The position numbers and the translations under genes are program-made. Shown in pieces: positions 22,946 through 34,003 of a stretch of DNA of 42,379 nucleotides. Where the stretch lies: NCBI RefSeq assembly GCF_000485595.1, contig NW_014577511.1, positions 1 through 42,379 on the forward strand. The letters run 5' to 3'. The notes under the pieces were generated by a model. The model was not told the DNA's origin, did no database searches, and saw nothing but the letters and a program-made list of their open reading frames with translations. The first letter of the stretch is position 1. Each line of letters begins with the position of its first letter. This DNA is from Priapulus caudatus (lineage: Eukaryota > Priapulida > Priapulimorpha > Priapulimorphida > Priapulidae).

Positions 22946-22976
<31 letters not shown>
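22935..22976. repeat. TA dinucleotide repeat
   Basis: An about 30-bp run of alternating TA with AT-rich edges, directly beside the left end of the long-TIR element. Confidence 0.85.
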
Positions 22977-22980
<4 letters not shown>

Positions 22981-23808
22981 TCAAGAGTAGAATAAATAAA
23001 GGGAGGAGTGTGACTCAATAAACAAGGAAATGTCCGTTCCATTATACTAGCCTTATAAATACCTACGATTTACTACACGTAACTCATGTCCGCAACTTGA
23101 GCTCAAATCGGACACAGTACATTCGCCAATCATGCCGTGCGAAATTGTTCCTCGTAGACACACTGCAATCCGTAGATTACAGCCTAAAACGTACGACACG
23201 ATTCTTCATTCTCTGGCCATCATCCAACCCATTGCGCGCGCTATAAATTCAAACAAAAGGCAGCTACCTAACGCGCGTATGCTAACTGAGCGAGGCATGT
23301 GGCTCGCTGAGAGATTAGGCATCAACCTGCGGCGAGATAACCTTTGACCCGGTACAACAGCCTACACAGGCCACCTTTGTACATAGATGGCAGTGCCTTC
23401 AACGCATGCACGCCAACCAAATGATTAGCCTCGTCGAGTGTTGCGTCGATCTCCAATCTCCCCTGGCTGAGCCACAACGCGCACATTCAGCTATCCGAGA
23501 GAGCAAACACAGCGCGATCTGTGCCCAGGTTGCCTGCCTTAATTTTGTCTAAATTATAGCGCGCATGGGCCGTTGATTAATATGGCCAGAGAATAGAGAA
23601 TCGTGTCGTTTAGCTGTATTCACGGATTGCGGTGTCTACGAGGAAACGATTTCGTACGATGATCGGCGAATGTACTGTGTCCGATTGAGCTCAAGTTGGA
23701 TGAGTTACGCGTAGTAAATCGTAGGTATTTATAAGGCTAGTAAATGACGAATTTCCCTTGTTTATTGATGTCACACTCCTCCCTATTATCTACTCCTGAT
23801 ATTGAATG
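22977..23808. mobile_element. Non-autonomous DNA transposon with about 170-bp TIRs
   Basis: The left end starts AATCAAGAGTAGAATAAATA and proceeds through GGGAGGAGTGTGAC, TACTAGCCTTATAAATACC, ACGATTTACTAC and GAGCTCAAATCGGACACAGT. The right end carries the inverse of all these in mirror order and closes CTATTATCTACTCCTGAT. The about 480-bp interior has a short open frame (23132-23347, PCEIVPRRHTAIRRLQPKTY...) that I do not recognise and no transposase. TA flanks the right end; the left flank has AA. The duplicated block begins inside the right TIR. Confidence 0.78.
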
Positions 23809-26800
23809 AAACTAATTAGATGATTGACAAATAACTCGTGATAAAATTCGTGATAAATGTGTGCAAAAAAAACAGTGAATCCACCTGTAGATATTTTGGC
23901 CATCAAATTGTGATGTTACATTGTAATTACATAGTGGATTAGTTCGGCTTTATGATCAGCCTAGTTATCCAACGTTATCCATAAATCCTAGCATTTACTT
24001 GGTAAAACAACATCAGTGGAACGTTTCGCATTTCACATTTCAAGATCGCCAAACTGGCTCAAGAGTATAGTGTGTATAAGTTGTGTGTTCATGTACTGTG
24101 TGGTCATGGACTTAGTTGTACTCACACGATGGCGTTATCCCCTTTGGCAGGATGGACAAGACTGGTGATGAGTGCAACAAGTTCTACGCAATTCCACACG
24201 ACACAAAGTGTCGAGGATCTCTCAAGGCGATGTCGACGCCAGCCACTGCTAGCCGCGGCAGTATGCAGGTGTAGACATTGACATATCAAGCTGTTGTGCC
24301 TGAACATTCATATGTTGGTATGTAAACCAGACTACAAAAGTAGCGTCATTAGACACCGATTGCACTGAGTCCATGTGAATCATTTACAATACGCGTATAA
24401 TTATACACACAAGCACTTCGCCTACTCACCATGGTGCCCCAGCAATAGAAATAAAAATCGTACCTTAAAAAAATAAGCTCTTTGCCCTTTTCATAAAGTC
24501 GTGTGTGTATTTATCAATTATTTTCCCCCATGAAGTGTAGTTAAAAAAGCACATCGGTATGAAATGATTGGCATTGCTGCCCGTCCAATTTGCTGCGGTG
24601 CCCTAAAATTCTTCTTAAACTCAACGTGACACTTGCTTTGCCTGTTTGCTATATAGAATAAATTATAATTCGACGCCCTCTTGTGGCGTGTTTACCTCCG
24701 CAGCTTTGCCGGAATCCAGGAAGACGACTTCAGCCAGACACGTGCCCAGCATGTCAAATCAATCTCTAGGTCTTCATACTCGCGACCAAGATCGAAGCGA
24801 GAGGTGGGAAACATTTAGCGGCCTGTCTTCCCACTGCCAGTATATTCACATTTATCTTGTTATCACATGGCAAATGGGGACACATGTATCGACGTTTAGA
24901 CGAAAGCTACCAATTCCAACTATCGAAATTGTGTAATGCAAGCGAGAGGGGAAGAATTATTTGATCTGAGTTCCCACTGCCAGCAGTTTCGCGGTTGAAT
25001 AAATTGTTACCACGTGAAGTGTAACTCGTGAATCTACATTTCAACGAAAACGGTACCGGATGCATGGATTTTTGCATATCTCGGTGGCCATATCTGTTTC
25101 CCGGCGATTTTCAAAATTTCGGCAAAATGTTTATTGCAGCGGCGTTTGGTAATAAAGCTCTAGCATGGCATTGTTTTAGAGTAAAGCGGCGCCATCTTTA
25201 GAAGACGACCAGCTCACCTTCAGTTGCTCTACCGCGCTATATCACGTGGTCCTACATGGACCACAGATGTCAAAGAAAGCATGTGACCATCAGGAGGCTG
25301 ATGCAGCAGGTAATGAAGCTCTTATACCCTGCGACAATTACAGGCTCATTATTAAAGTCAACGATACTGTCGGTGATTAAGCGATTTTATCGTAGGCACA
25401 CTTTTCCAGGAATGTTTTAAGTTAATTTGCGTAATCGCGTGCCTGTGCTGTGGCAAACAGAGACAGATGTACCAACTCTGGCAAGGAGTGGTGAACGGCT
25501 AGACGACTACAAGAGTAGGCTAGATCTCGCACTAGACAAAGTAAAGCACATCAAGATGCTTGAGAAACCATTGCAGCACAGGTGAGGTTGTTGTTCTGTA
25601 GATTAATGAGATTCTATGTTATCCTCACGTAAAAGCCACACAGACGTATTAAGCTGTCTCGATGTACGTGAACATTTCCTAATGTGGAAGTTGTTTAAAA
25701 AGAATAATGCTGCGTTGATGATTTATAATTAATGTTTGTAATTAATAATGAAATAAACCCGAACTGTCTGTTATATATATATACGCCCTTTTCACCCTAA
25801 TATGATTTTTTGAATTTCTATTGCTTGCTAGATACATGATCCCATAGGCAGTGGTTCTCAACTGTTTGTCCCACCGTCTTTTAATACATAATGCTACAGC
25901 TGGCCCTACCCCGAGCAAATTCACACAGTCGCTGACGCCCCCCCGACGATTCTTTACGTCTCGTGACCCAACTGTACTTTTTTTTGCGTGCCTGTCGCCT
26001 TTTGCAAGTCGTCTTCGGATCGCGTCTTGCAGAATCACGGCCTGGCAGAAGCTTTGAAGTCGATGTCGGCAGAGTGAAAGACAAGTACGCGAACATGGCC
26101 GCCTCCGTGGAGGCGACGTACGCATCACTCAAGCACACGATCAGCCACATCCCGCGACGATCCCACCGAACAGAGTGAAGTATAGAGTTAGTTATAAGCT
26201 GGCCCGCTAAACGAAGGCATCTTGGACAGCGCGTCCGACTCGCCTTCACTCTCTAGTCGAGCGTTTCGGCTGTCGCTAACGCTACTCGTGACAAAAGTTG
26301 GCCTCATTGCGGGAACGTTCAGACGATAGCGTACGCTTTTGATCATTGTTCGCTGTTACCGATTTGTTTTTTGTGTGCCCCCCACGTCGTTCGTTACGTG
26401 CTTCCCCTTTTGTTTCAAAGAAATCGAGCCGCACGATTTAGCGAGGTGCGTTATCGCTGTCTCGCGGAGACGGCTTACACGAAACGGATTGCGGATTATG
26501 CGAGTGATCGCGCGTCGCACATGTCCTCTCTTTTAATACTCCCGCCGCTCGGTGTTTTTTCGACTTTTTCTTTGTAGTTCTTTGCGTAAAGATGCGTTCG
26601 AAATTATGCATGCGTGCACGCACCTGTTGCCCTGTAGGCGGCCGACATCGGGACCGCCAGTCGTCGCATTTCTCTCGGCAGGTGGCCATTGTGGAGGGTT
26701 GTGGAGACGGGAGGCCGCTGCTTACACGAGATAAACAGCTTCAGCGTCGAGCAACTCCGCTGCCTGCGAGGAAATTGCGGGTAGTCTGGCCAAGATTGGA

Positions 26801-29118
26801 AGATGTGCGGAGGAAGAGGTGGAGCAAGCTGACGAAGTGAGTTGGAGAGTTTGAAAGGTCGTGCGCAGTGCCACGTCGCGAAATACTGTTGCGCGGGTTA
26901 TTGTGTTTCTTGGCGTGTTTACGCGTCCTTCTACCTTGTAGCTCGTGAAGAGTGGTTTTGACGATTAGGGTTGGGTCTTTAAAGAGGCCCGTCTTTAAGT
27001 GCAATTGGATTATAGAACTCAATAGCTTGGTTAATTCGTATTGGGTTTACGTGTTCGCATACAACTGCCGTCAGTCACGGGAAGTTAATGTACCGTTGCG
27101 GTGGATCTTTGTAAACGCCGGATGAGGAATGTAAACTTGTTTCGTTTCTTTCTCGCAGGTGCGTATAATCTACTTACAGCCACCGATGACACTGAGCGAG
27201 CACAAGAGGCTTCCATGAAGGTTCATCGTGAGTCAGACAGTAGCGTAGGGTTTTGGCAATTTGGGCTGATAGAAGAAAACGTGTAAAAAATTACTTTTTG
27301 TAAATTAATTTTGATAGGATGCTTTATCCATATCATTAAGATGCGAATACTGGTACATATTTGTCAGCTAAGTGCTGGAGACGAATTCGTGTCGACGAAT
27401 GGCATTTTGAGATATGAAAACTACATTAAAACAAAAATGTTTTTGCTCTGCCATGGTGATGGATAATTGTGATGCGCATTTTATGGCTGTTTGTTATTGG
27501 CTGGCAGGAGAGTTTGACCTTGCAAATTTTCGGTAGGACATGGCTTAGTAAAGGTGAGAACACACTTGGCAAGAAACACGCATCAGAAGATCTGTGGCAA
27601 ATCGTTGTTAAATCGATAAAGAAAAAAACACGAAAAATTATACCGCCTGAGTAACCCAAATCGTGCTCGATTCTAGCTGGTTGATATATTTCACGTGTTG
27701 TAGAATGGCGTCCAGACTGGCGAGCGGTCCACACGTGTGGCTAGTAATAACTCACGTTACTTGCAATTTCGTTCGATCCATGTCCACGCATAACAGGTTT
27801 TGAGTTTGCTAGGTGGGTCCCCCGGACTGCTGCCGGCACTGATCGACGTATGACAAGGAGGCCACGTGGTGCAAATTGTGTTTGACATCGATCAAAAAAA
27901 AAAAAATATATGTGTCACGCTAGCACACTAAATGGCCCACTCATGATGTTCGTCGTTGATGAATGCAGCTTTTCACGCGGATCCGGACCGCCATTCATTC
28001 ACCCCGTCCTAACTATTAGTGTTGCGTTTAGGAGTAACAGCGCTATATGCGTAATGAAAAATCGCTAATCCTTACCAATGCCGAATAGCTGGACGGTAAA
28101 TCCGAAAATTCAATGTCAGGCGTTGCAATCAGTAATGCATGGGCGAAGCGTGTACGTGCGAAGCGGTGGGGGCCTCCTTAACGTGTGCCGCGATTGCTGA
28201 CTAGAGTCTGTTTAATTGCGGCCCTATCGCAACGGCGGGAAGCGAGGATAATTGGCAATTAAGTGAGGATGGCCGGCAAAGTACAAATTAGCACAATTAT
28301 TGAAAAAAGGAACGTGCAATGGGGAAGCATCTGCAACAATGCATTCTTTTAACCGAGGCGTGTCGCGTGAATGTTTTCTGTTGTTTTCGGACCTTGGTGC
28401 GAAGAAAGACAGAAACAAGAGAAAGGCCGAACACGGTATATTAGCACTCGAGATTAGACTAATTTATTAACATCACGAGTATATTTAGGAAATATGATGT
28501 GTAATTACTACAATACTGGTACTTCCTGTACTATAGGTGGTGTCAGTTGATATGGAATAAAACAAGTGTATAGTTAATTTATATAAAAAAACTACGTTAT
28601 AGTAAAAACTAACAAATAAAAAGTGTGACATTTATTAATCTAAAAATTTGGCCTTCGCACTCACAAATATGATAGTTCAGGATTGGATTGATAATATTAC
28701 ATCCTCACTAACCAGGCCTCCGCGTCGGGCCTATTATATGGGCACTGGAGTATCCGCTCGCCACAACGAGACATTGCCGGCCTTTTACGAATGCTCTGAT
28801 ACATTCCCAATGGTTGTGGGTGTTGATGAAATTCATCCGCCCAATTTCCTTATATCACAAACAGACTTTCTAATCGAATGTACTCGGCGGCTTTTGCCGG
28901 CAATAATCCCACAGACTAACATAATATAAGACCAACAACTACGAACCGTCTTCGGATAAGTTAGAAAAGCCAATGCTCTCTCGTAATCTCTGACGCGAAG
29001 CTCTCTACGATACACGAATCGGTGAATTGCGTGAATAATGTAGCTATTTGATAAGGCTCGAGCCGGCGGCAAGGCAACGGCCCGAACAAAACGGATCCGC
29101 GACGTTGTAACAAAAACC
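23709..29118 (+). repeat. Large duplicated block, copy 2 (indel-rich)
   Basis: This is the same sequence as 4629-9860 in the same orientation, contiguous with the 5' HAUS8 exons. One-base insertions predominate and occur in exons and introns alike, including in homopolymers. That resembles uncorrected long-read sequence more than neutral decay. It ends at the expanded TGCG repeat. Confidence 0.9.
24151..27248 (+). CDS. HAUS8: HAUS8 3' exons, copy 2, frames disrupted by small indels
   Basis: Counterparts of the seven exons of copy 1: 24151-24317, 24704-24803, 25180-25309, 25461-25581, 26033-26174, 26682-26836 and 27159-27248. All acceptors and donors are kept. The first exon joins in phase to the exon ending at 22866, so this is the downstream half of the full gene. 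Every exon has indels against copy 1: for example one extra G at about 24164, and a GA loss at about 25565 where copy 1 reads GAGAAGACC. As written it cannot encode HAUS8. The real gene at this place probably has the sequence seen in copy 1. Confidence 0.75.
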
Positions 29119-29866
29119 TGCGCTGGCGTGGCGTGAGTGCGAGCGCTACCGTGGCGTGCGTGAGTGCAGGTGCGAGTCGTAACAGCGTAGCTTTGCGTGG
29201 CGTGCGAGCGTATCGTGCGTGCGGTGCGTGCGTGGCGAGCGTACGTGGCGTGCGTGCGTGCGTGCGGAGCGTACGTGCGTGCGGTGCGAGCGTACGTGCG
29301 TGCTCGGAGCGTAGCGTGAGTCGGTGCGATGCGTACTGCGTGCGTGCGAGCGTACGTGCCGCTGTGCGAGCGTGCTGCGTGCGTGCGAGCGGTTGCGTGC
29401 GTGCGTGCGAGAGTACGTGCGTCGCGTGCGTGCGAGCGTACGTGCGTGCGGTGCGAGCGTACGTGCGTGGCGTGCGAGCGTACGGTGTCGTGCGTGCGAG
29501 CGTACCGTGGCGTTGGCGTGGCGTGCGAGTCGTGCCCGTGCGTGCGGATGCGTGCGAGCGTACGTGCGTGGCGTGCGAGCGTGACGTGGTGCGTGCAGGT
29601 CGTGCGTGCTGGACGACGGTTGCGCGACGCTGCGTGCGTGCGAGCGTAACGTGCGGTGCGTGCGTGCGTCATAGTGCGCGTACGTGCGTGCTGAGGCGTG
29701 CGGGAGCCGTAGTGGTGCGGCGAGCGAGCGTGCTCGGCGAGCGCGGTCTGAGCGTGTCGTGGGCGGTAGCGTGCGAGCGTACGTGCGTGCGTGCGAGCGT
29801 GCGTGCGTGCGTGCGAGCGTACGTGCGTGCGTGCGAGCGTACGTGCGTGAGGGAATCGTGTTAAGG
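29119..29866. repeat. Expanded TGCG/GCGTACG microsatellite (about 745 bp)
   Basis: Repeated TGCGTGCGAGCGTACG units with many one-base indels. The open frames across it (Cys/Arg/Ala-rich on plus, Arg/Thr/His-rich on minus, up to 362 residues) are repeat artefacts. It corresponds to the 105-bp tract at 9861-9965. Confidence 0.9.
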
Positions 29867-29959
29867 GATGAGGACGTCGTCGGCTGGGAGTGTTAGACTG
29901 CCTGCGTGGGTAAAACTTCAATTCTGCCCCCGCTTGTTTTGCGCAATATTCGTTGTTCG

Positions 29960-30246
29960 TGACTGCTGCTGATGCTGGGATGCTGTTGTTGGTGTTTTTA
30001 TTGTTGCTGCTGCTGATGATGATGATGGTGCTGCTGCTGCCGCCGCCGCTGCTGCTACTACTGCTGCTGATGATGATGGTGCTGCTGCTATTGTTGTCGC
30101 TGATGCTGCCGTTGTTCTTGTTATTGTTATTAATTGTTACTGTTGCTCATGTTTCTAATGCTGCTGCCACCGCTGCTGCTGCTTCTGCTGCTGTTGTTGC
30201 TGCTTCTGCTGTTGTTGCTGTTGCAATTAATTATCACATTAATAAT

Positions 30247-30291
<45 letters not shown>

Positions 30292-30314
30292 GATAATAAA
30301 AAATATTGTTATTA

Positions 30315-30346
<32 letters not shown>

Positions 30347-30347
30347 T
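29960..30347. repeat. Trinucleotide repeat cluster (GCT, GAT, CAT, ATT)
   Basis: Interrupted CTG/CTT/GAT triplets to about 30225, then a pure CAT run (30250-30291) and ATT run (30307-30345). Poly-Leu and poly-His frames are artefacts. Confidence 0.9.
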
Positions 30348-30647
30348 CTACTCGCATAAGTGTCACTCGGGTGTTTACCGCTGATGGCGTGGGTGGCCGC
30401 GGACACAGCGGATGCAGGAGGAGAGCGTGTCGCATCCTCCCCGCAGTCCCCGCACGGAGGCGCATGCGCATGTCTCATCCTGCCTCTACCCTGCGCTACC
30501 GTGGCGCTTCGATCGTCGCGTAATACCTACCCTAGGTGGGCGCGTAGGTGTAGGTGTGTTAGACTTCGGCACATGACATGGTACGGTTGTAGGCACAGGA
30601 CGTGCGGGGGCGGCTGCCGTGCGTTTTCAATTCATCCATGCGGAGTC

Positions 30648-30687
30648 TCCTTTCCACTCCTCGGTCTGTCTGTCTCTTTCTCTCTCG

Positions 30688-30742
<55 letters not shown>

Positions 30743-30778
30743 AATATATGGCTTTTGTTTCATGGCACGTGACCCGAT
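30648..30778. repeat. Direct repeat flanking the CXC element, left (with CT microsatellite)
   Basis: GTCTCCTTTCCACTCCTCGG, a CT run (30673-30739), then ATATGGCTTTTGTTTCATGG and CACGTGACCCG. The same succession occurs at 32302-32440 on the other side of the transposon copy. Confidence 0.8.
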
Positions 30779-30978
30779 ACAGACTTTACACAGTTGTGTA
30801 TAAAGAGACAAATACAACAGGCAAGGTATAGGCTTTCCGATATGGAATCTTTGGTTAGAAGTGATTACTGTCATGGTTAACTTTATGTCCAGTTATATAA
30901 TCAGTAAGTTCGACTGGGCACAACAGTGCTCTCGATATATGTATGGCCTGTGCCCATACATCTTAGCATTAAGTCACA

Positions 30979-31617
30979 CTAGTCGGTGCTGTCAACGTTG
31001 TTGCTACATCCGCTCTCGCATTTGCAGAGCATCGTGCACCTGACACCGGCGCGATTGCACTTGCACCTTCCTGTGCATGACTTGAGGCAGCTGCAGTGCA
31101 GCAAAAGGGTGCATGCTTCTGAAGCGTCACAGAGTGTAGTCCATAGCGGCTGCCAGGCACCCGTACCATCTTTTTGCCAGCCCCACTCACTGAAGTCGGG
31201 AATTCGTTGCTGCACTGTGATAGACTGATTCCAGTAGAAGCTGGCCTGAAGTAGCGCTCGTTTGACATGCTGGAACCGTGCTGCTCGTGTAGGTGGGAGG
31301 TTCTCCAACATTCTGCTTCCAGTGGTGAATAGGCGATACCGGGCCTCGTTGACACCATCTGCACCACATCCCTTGCTGTACATGAGAACAACTAGGCATT
31401 CGATCCGCTGCATATGTATCGACTCGAGAGTGAAGACATCAGGGTTTCGCGTGAGGGTCACCAATGTGTCGGTTAACTCTGCTAAGCTGGCCCATGCTGC
31501 CCAGGCAGTCTTCTTTCCACAACCAAAAAACTGTGATGTTGTATCGCACCCGGTTAGGCTGTGGAAGAGAGGTAGTGCGAAGGATTTTGAAGGAACAAGC
31601 TTGGTGAAGATGGATAG
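30979..31617 (-). pseudogene. Uncharacterised transposon protein, C-terminal half with CXC domain
   Basis: This is the best-preserved coding piece of the element, open for about 210 codons to TAG at 30979. In order: KSFALPLFHSLTGCDTTSQF, GCGKKTAWAAW, LVVLMYSKGCG, HVKRALLQASFYWNQS, EWGWQKDGTGAWQPLWTTL, then a cysteine-rich end HCSCLKSCTGRCKCNRAG, CTMLCKCESGC. The end resembles tesmin/TSO1-type CXC domains, which bind zinc and often DNA. Similar proteins with GCDT, GKKTAW and WGW motifs are common among unannotated transposon-derived proteins of invertebrates, as far as I recall. The catalytic type is not known to me. It has no start here because the N-terminus is missing. Confidence 0.65.
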
Positions 31618-31621
31618 AAAA

Positions 31622-31960
31622 CAGCCTATATCCGAACCGTGGATAGCGATGTTGTTGTTTTGGCAGTCCGATTTTTTGAGAATCTCGGCCTATCGGAGCT
31701 CTGGGTAAGCCTCGGTAGCGGCAAACATTGCCGTGACATTCCCGTCCATGTCATCTTCACCAAGCTTGGTTCTTCAAAATCTTTCGCACTACCCCTCTTC
31801 CACAGCCTAACCGGGTGCGATACAACATCACAGTTTTTTGCACTCTTCTGCTGCACTGCAGCTGTCTCAAGTCATGCACAGGAAGGTGCAAGTGCAATCG
31901 CGCCGGTGTCAGGTGCACGATGCTCTGCAAATGCGAGAGCGGATGTAGCAACAACGTTGA
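31622..31960 (+). pseudogene. Same transposon protein, internally deleted plus-strand piece
   Basis: It reads IRTVDSDVVVLAVRFFENLG, LSELWVSLGSGKH, IFTKLGSSKSFALPLFHS, TGCDTTSQFF, and then jumps directly to cysteine-domain DNA (HCSCLKSCTGRCKCNRAG), now in another frame. Compared with the minus-strand copy about 400 bp is missing. The TVDSDVVVLA segment precedes the GCDTTS motif in the family and is absent from the minus-strand half. Confidence 0.6.
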
Positions 31961-32301
31961 CAGCAACGACTAGTGGGACTTAATGCTAAAATGTATGGGC
32001 ACAGGCCATACATATATCAAGAGCACTGTTGTGCCCAGTTGAACTTACTGATTATATAACTGGACACAAACCATGACAGTAATCACTTCTAACCAAAGAT
32101 TCCATATCGGAAAGCCTACCTTGCCTGTTGTATTTGTCTCTTTATACACAACTGTGTAACTGTAACTATGTTAACCTAACATACATGTAGGAATAGATTA
32201 CCAATATGGAATAGACAAATCAAGCAAATTATAATTCTTGTTGAAGCCATGTCCACCATTGTCCACCATGTTTGAGCTTCGTAGAATAAAAATTTACAAA
32301 A

Positions 32302-32320
32302 GTCTCCTTTCCACTCCTCG

Positions 32321-32402
<82 letters not shown>

Positions 32403-32440
32403 ATATGGCTTTTGTTTCATGGCACGTGACCCGCTATCTA
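32302..32440. repeat. Direct repeat flanking the CXC element, right (with CT microsatellite)
   Basis: Second copy of the 30648-30778 sequence with a longer CT run (32330-32396). It ends in GGCACGTGACCCGCTATC, and here the sequence goes on into unrelated DNA. TTTCATGGCACGTGAC recurs once more at 37651-37667. Confidence 0.8.
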
Positions 32441-32485
32441 CGAATTACAATGTGGTATTTTCGCAGCCATACAGCAAATATATAT

Positions 32486-33005
32486 ATGTGTGCGTGCGTG
32501 CGCGCACACGCGTGTGAGTGTTTGTGTACGTGTGAGTATGTATGTGTGTGTGTGCGCGTGCACGCGTGTGCGTATGGTTCATGTATATGTATATATATAT
32601 ATTGGAATGTTGCACGGGTTGGTTTTAAGGTTGGCAGTGTGTCTATGTTGCCATTTGACGAGAAAACTAGTTGATCGTCAATGACAGCTATTACTTCTCG
32701 CCCACGCGTTGAATTCTAGCGGAAAATAAAATCATGACTGACGTAAAATCATTCGTAGGTGTGATTCGATTATACTACGTACAGAGACGCGCGCAGCGCG
32801 CGCACACATACACACGCGCGCACACACACACACGCACGCACACATACTGTCATACATACACACGCGCACACACACGCACGCACCCCCTCCCCCTGTATCG
32901 ACCCGCGAATGACGCAATTAACATTTTTTGCAACAACGTAACTCTGTAAGAAGGACATCTGTAAGAATGGGCAGTAGGCCCGAAGTAATTTCCTATCGTA
33001 TTCAA

Positions 33006-33053
<48 letters not shown>

Positions 33054-33138
33054 CGTGCGTGCGTGTATTTCTGTGTGCGTGCGCGCGTGCCCGTGTGTGT
33101 GTTTGTGTGTGAGTGTGTGTGCATGCGTGCGTGCGTGC

Positions 33139-33198
<60 letters not shown>

Positions 33199-33208
33199 GC
33201 GTGTGAGT
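32486..33208. repeat. GT/GC and CA microsatellite cluster
   Basis: Separate tracts at about 32486-32600 (GT with GCGC), 32790-32885 (CA/CG) and 33008-33208 (long GT with GCGTGC). Frames rich in Cys/Val or His/Thr come from these repeats. Confidence 0.88.
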
Positions 33209-34003
33209 GTGTGTGGCAGACGAGCACGCATCAGTCCGTGCGGAGTCGACATGGATTATGAATGCGTTGCGTGAGGAGATGGAGTCAGGGGTTAGTTCAG
33301 TTATAGTATCCCGCTCACTCCCGTGATCACGGCGTTACGAAACTAGATATAACTAACAGCACGATAAAACTCGGCGGCGAATCTACTTATGGTTCCATCT
33401 GGCGATCCTTTGTGTCTGCATTCGGTTCGAAATAGCGGTTAACTGTAACGACCTTATCACGCTACGTGTCGTCAAGCTCATGATGACGTCTTAGAGCGTA
33501 GTGGATTAGACTCGACTGACATTGAAGGTAATCGTTGGAAACAGACGCCAATCAGGCGGCAAAACGCGAAACACACCCGCGCCGTAAGTGCCCGGTTCTA
33601 ACCGGGCAAATAATGTTCAAAGTTATGATAAGTAGTAGTTAAGATCTGAGTAGTCAGACAGTAAGTTCTTATCTGATAATTCCTCCTTTGTTCTTAATTA
33701 ATTGATTGTTTAATTGATTCTTTGGCGAGACGACCTTTTATTATCTATTCTCAGACGTCCTTTGTATTTTCTATTATTTTGCGGGGGCGGGGCGCCTATT
33801 TCCATTTTCTGTTCTTGTAATCTCTTCCTTGTATTATCTTTTCTTCGAGAACGCTTCTTTTGATCTAATATTCTTATAAGCTCTTCTTTGGATTATATTA
33901 TTAATTTTGGAGCACTTCTAGGTATATCCTGTTCTTATAATAACTTTGTATTCTTGATTATTAGCGGGCACTTCTTTGTGTGTTTTAATAATTATTAATA
34001 TAA
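33209..34003. other. No gene seen; TC-rich degenerate repeat in second half
   Basis: From about 33670 to 33990 a loose, roughly 30-bp pattern built on CTTCTTTG, TATTATCT and TTCTTATA recurs with much variation. Nothing else was identified. Confidence 0.5.

Larger units (their letters stand above)
30779..32301. mobile_element. CXC transposon, rearranged copy B (inverted halves)
   Basis: The left half (30779-31617) carries the transposon protein C-terminus on the minus strand. The right half (31618-32180) carries overlapping sequence on the plus strand with an internal deletion. The two ends (ACACAGTTGTGTATAAAGAG and its inverse near 32135-32160) are terminal inverted repeats of at least 330 bp; the right side extends to 32301 with the outer-arm sequence. 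The same rearrangement appears at 14040-15110, so the unit was copied after it formed. Confidence 0.75.

Noticed and set aside
29119-29921. Very long open frames (362 residues minus, 243 plus) over the TGCG repeat
   Set aside because: Residue patterns (ARTHART, RACVRA) follow the 4-bp repeat in every frame; no domain or splice context.
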